From Bdellovibrionales bacterium (GTDB lineage: Bacteria; Bdellovibrionota; Bdellovibrionia; Bdellovibrionales; UBA1609), in assembly GCA_007128005.1 (NCBI GenBank), contig SKYF01000140.1, positions 1-40,316 on the forward strand: DNA of 40,316 bases. Direction: 5' to 3'. The notes below the pieces were generated by a model. That model worked only from the letters and a program-made list of their open reading frames with translations. It searched no databases and was not told where the DNA came from. This document shows, in pieces, positions 39,497 to 40,316 of the stretch (position 1 is the stretch's first letter; each line of letters starts with the position of its first letter). Made by a program: the position numbers and the translations under genes.

Positions 39497-40316
39497 ATGG
39501 CTGAAATTGATAAGCTGTTTCAAATCATGGTTTCCAAGGGAGCCTCTGACTTGCACTTGTCCGCAGGGGCATCACCCATCCTCCGCCTACATGGACAGAT
39601 GGCTCCTGTGGAGCACCCTCCTCTCAACAACGATGCCGTTCAGGCTCTGGTGTTTGAGATCCTCACCGACAAACAAAAAAAACTGTTCATAGAAAACTGG
39701 GAACTGGACTGCAGCTACTACCTAGAAGGTGTGGCTCGTTTTCGCGTCAACGTCTTTATGCAGAGACGAGGCCTGGGTGCGGTCTTCAGGGTGATTCCCG
39801 AAGACATCAAAACCGCCCAGGAGTTGGGGCTCCCACAAAATGTTGTGGACCTGATCAAAGTCCCTCGTGGGCTGATTTTGGTCACGGGCCCCACGGGCTC
39901 CGGAAAGTCGACCACTCTGGCCGCACTGATTCACACTATCAACTGTGAAAAAAGAGAGCATATTATAACCATTGAAGACCCCATTGAATTCGTGCACCAA
40001 AACCGCCAGTCTCTGATCAACCAGCGCGAAGTCTCCTCTCACACCAAGTCCTTTGCCAGCGCCCTGAAGGCCGCTCTTCGGGAAGACCCCGACATTATTC
40101 TTGTGGGTGAGATGAGAGACCTAGAGACTATTCACTTGGCCATGAGCGCTGCCGAGACCGGACACTTGGTCTTTGGAACCCTGCACACCAACAGCGCAGC
40201 AAAGACTGTGGATCGTATCATAGATGTCTTCCCCGACTCCCAACAGGCCCAGGTGCGCACCATGCTGGCAGAAAGCCTTCGCGGGGTTGTCGCCCAGACG
40301 CTCTTTCCCCGTGCTG
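39497..40316 (+). CDS. pilT: Twitching motility ATPase PilT (3'-truncated by the window)
   Basis: 273 codons present; the frame is open to the window end (full PilT is about 350 aa). Hexameric AAA+ type motor that retracts type IV pili. N-terminal MVSKGASDLHLSAGASPILR is typical of PilT. Walker A is GPTGSGKST near residue 131, then IEDPIEFVH (Asp box), ALREDPDIILVGEMRDLETI (Walker B) and GTLHTNSAAKTVDRIID (His box). GAGGAGG is 11 nt before ATG 39497. No pilB or pilC is in view; this may be a PilT or PilU-type paralogue, but the sequence fits PilT best. Confidence 0.92.
   Translation, partial: MAEIDKLFQIMVSKGASDLHLSAGASPILRLHGQMAPVEHPPLNNDAVQALVFEILTDKQKKLFIENWELDCSYYLEGVARFRVNVFMQRRGLGAVFRVIPEDIKTAQELGLPQNVVDLIKVPRGLILVTGPTGSGKSTTLAALIHTINCEKREHIITIEDPIEFVHQNRQSLINQREVSSHTKSFASALKAALREDPDIILVGEMRDLETIHLAMSAAETGHLVFGTLHTNSAAKTVDRIIDVFPDSQQAQVRTMLAESLRGVVAQTLFPRA

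Noticed and set aside
1-40316. CRISPR array, tRNA or rRNA genes
   Set aside because: No regularly spaced repeats and no cloverleaf or rRNA-like sequence were seen by eye; a tRNA search program was not run.

Overview
The window looks like a chromosomal segment of a Gram-negative bacterium with an outer membrane. A BamD and LolA-like protein, outer-membrane and lipoprotein genes, a TonB-like protein and a PilT motor all point that way. Best guess is Bdellovibrionota or a related delta-type lineage. The grounds are a CFI-box protein, a J-domain/HTH protein beside a MinD/ParA ATPase, a NadD-RsfS fusion and long S2 and L21 tails. This taxonomic call is inference; no rRNA or other marker was compared. 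The DNA is mostly housekeeping, gene-dense and often organised with 4-nt start/stop overlaps.

Layout. (1) 1-5592: end of an unknown coiled protein gene, then a TonB-like gene whose 3' end has received an AbiE-type toxin-antitoxin pair (about 1.5 kb, AT-rich). The insertion duplicated the tonB tail, leaving a decayed copy at 3065-3187. Next, on the minus strand, come a 43-aa basic protein, an outer-membrane protein and a lipoprotein. (2) 5702-11719, plus strand: a GalU fused to a secreted domain, PriA, a zinc-ribbon/CFI-box protein and an FAD oxidoreductase. (3) 11825-21424, plus strand: rpsB-tsf-pyrH-frr-uppS-cdsA-rseP-tsaB, then a MinD/ParA ATPase, a J-domain/HTH protein and rluD. (4) 21494-22754: two small exported proteins. 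(5) 22751-29186, minus strand: an arginine/ornithine-catabolic operon (class III aminotransferase, M20-type protein, astA, astD) ending in mltG. (6) 29311-32206, plus strand: BatE-like TPR/SH3 protein, BamD, TPR protein and hypoxanthine phosphoribosyltransferase. (7) 32210-39290, minus strand: a 24-aa membrane peptide, rimO, a LolA-like gene, nadD-rsfS fusion, obgE, rpmA, rplU and RNase G. (8) 39497-end: pilT, cut by the window edge.

Themes. Region 3 combines translation (S2, EF-Ts, RRF, t6A synthesis, pseudouridylation) with UMP kinase and envelope lipid synthesis (UppS, CdsA) and the site-2 protease RseP. Region 7 joins ribosomal proteins L21/L27 with ribosome assembly and modification factors (ObgE, RsfS, RimO) and RNA processing (RNase G). 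Region 5 looks like a succinyl-transfer arginine pathway missing AstB and AstE, with an M20 homologue whose catalytic Glu-Glu pair is Ala-His.

The most unusual points are: the AbiE module in tonB with a tail duplication whose one-base difference supplies the toxin stop codon; the M20 active-site change; the GalU-exported-domain fusion; a 124-bp MITE-like hairpin flanked by a 7-bp direct repeat at the rpmA stop codon; and two very small genes with strong ribosome-binding sites. I see no rRNA, tRNA, CRISPR array, integrase or transposase gene in the window. No intergenic gap exceeds 300 bases.
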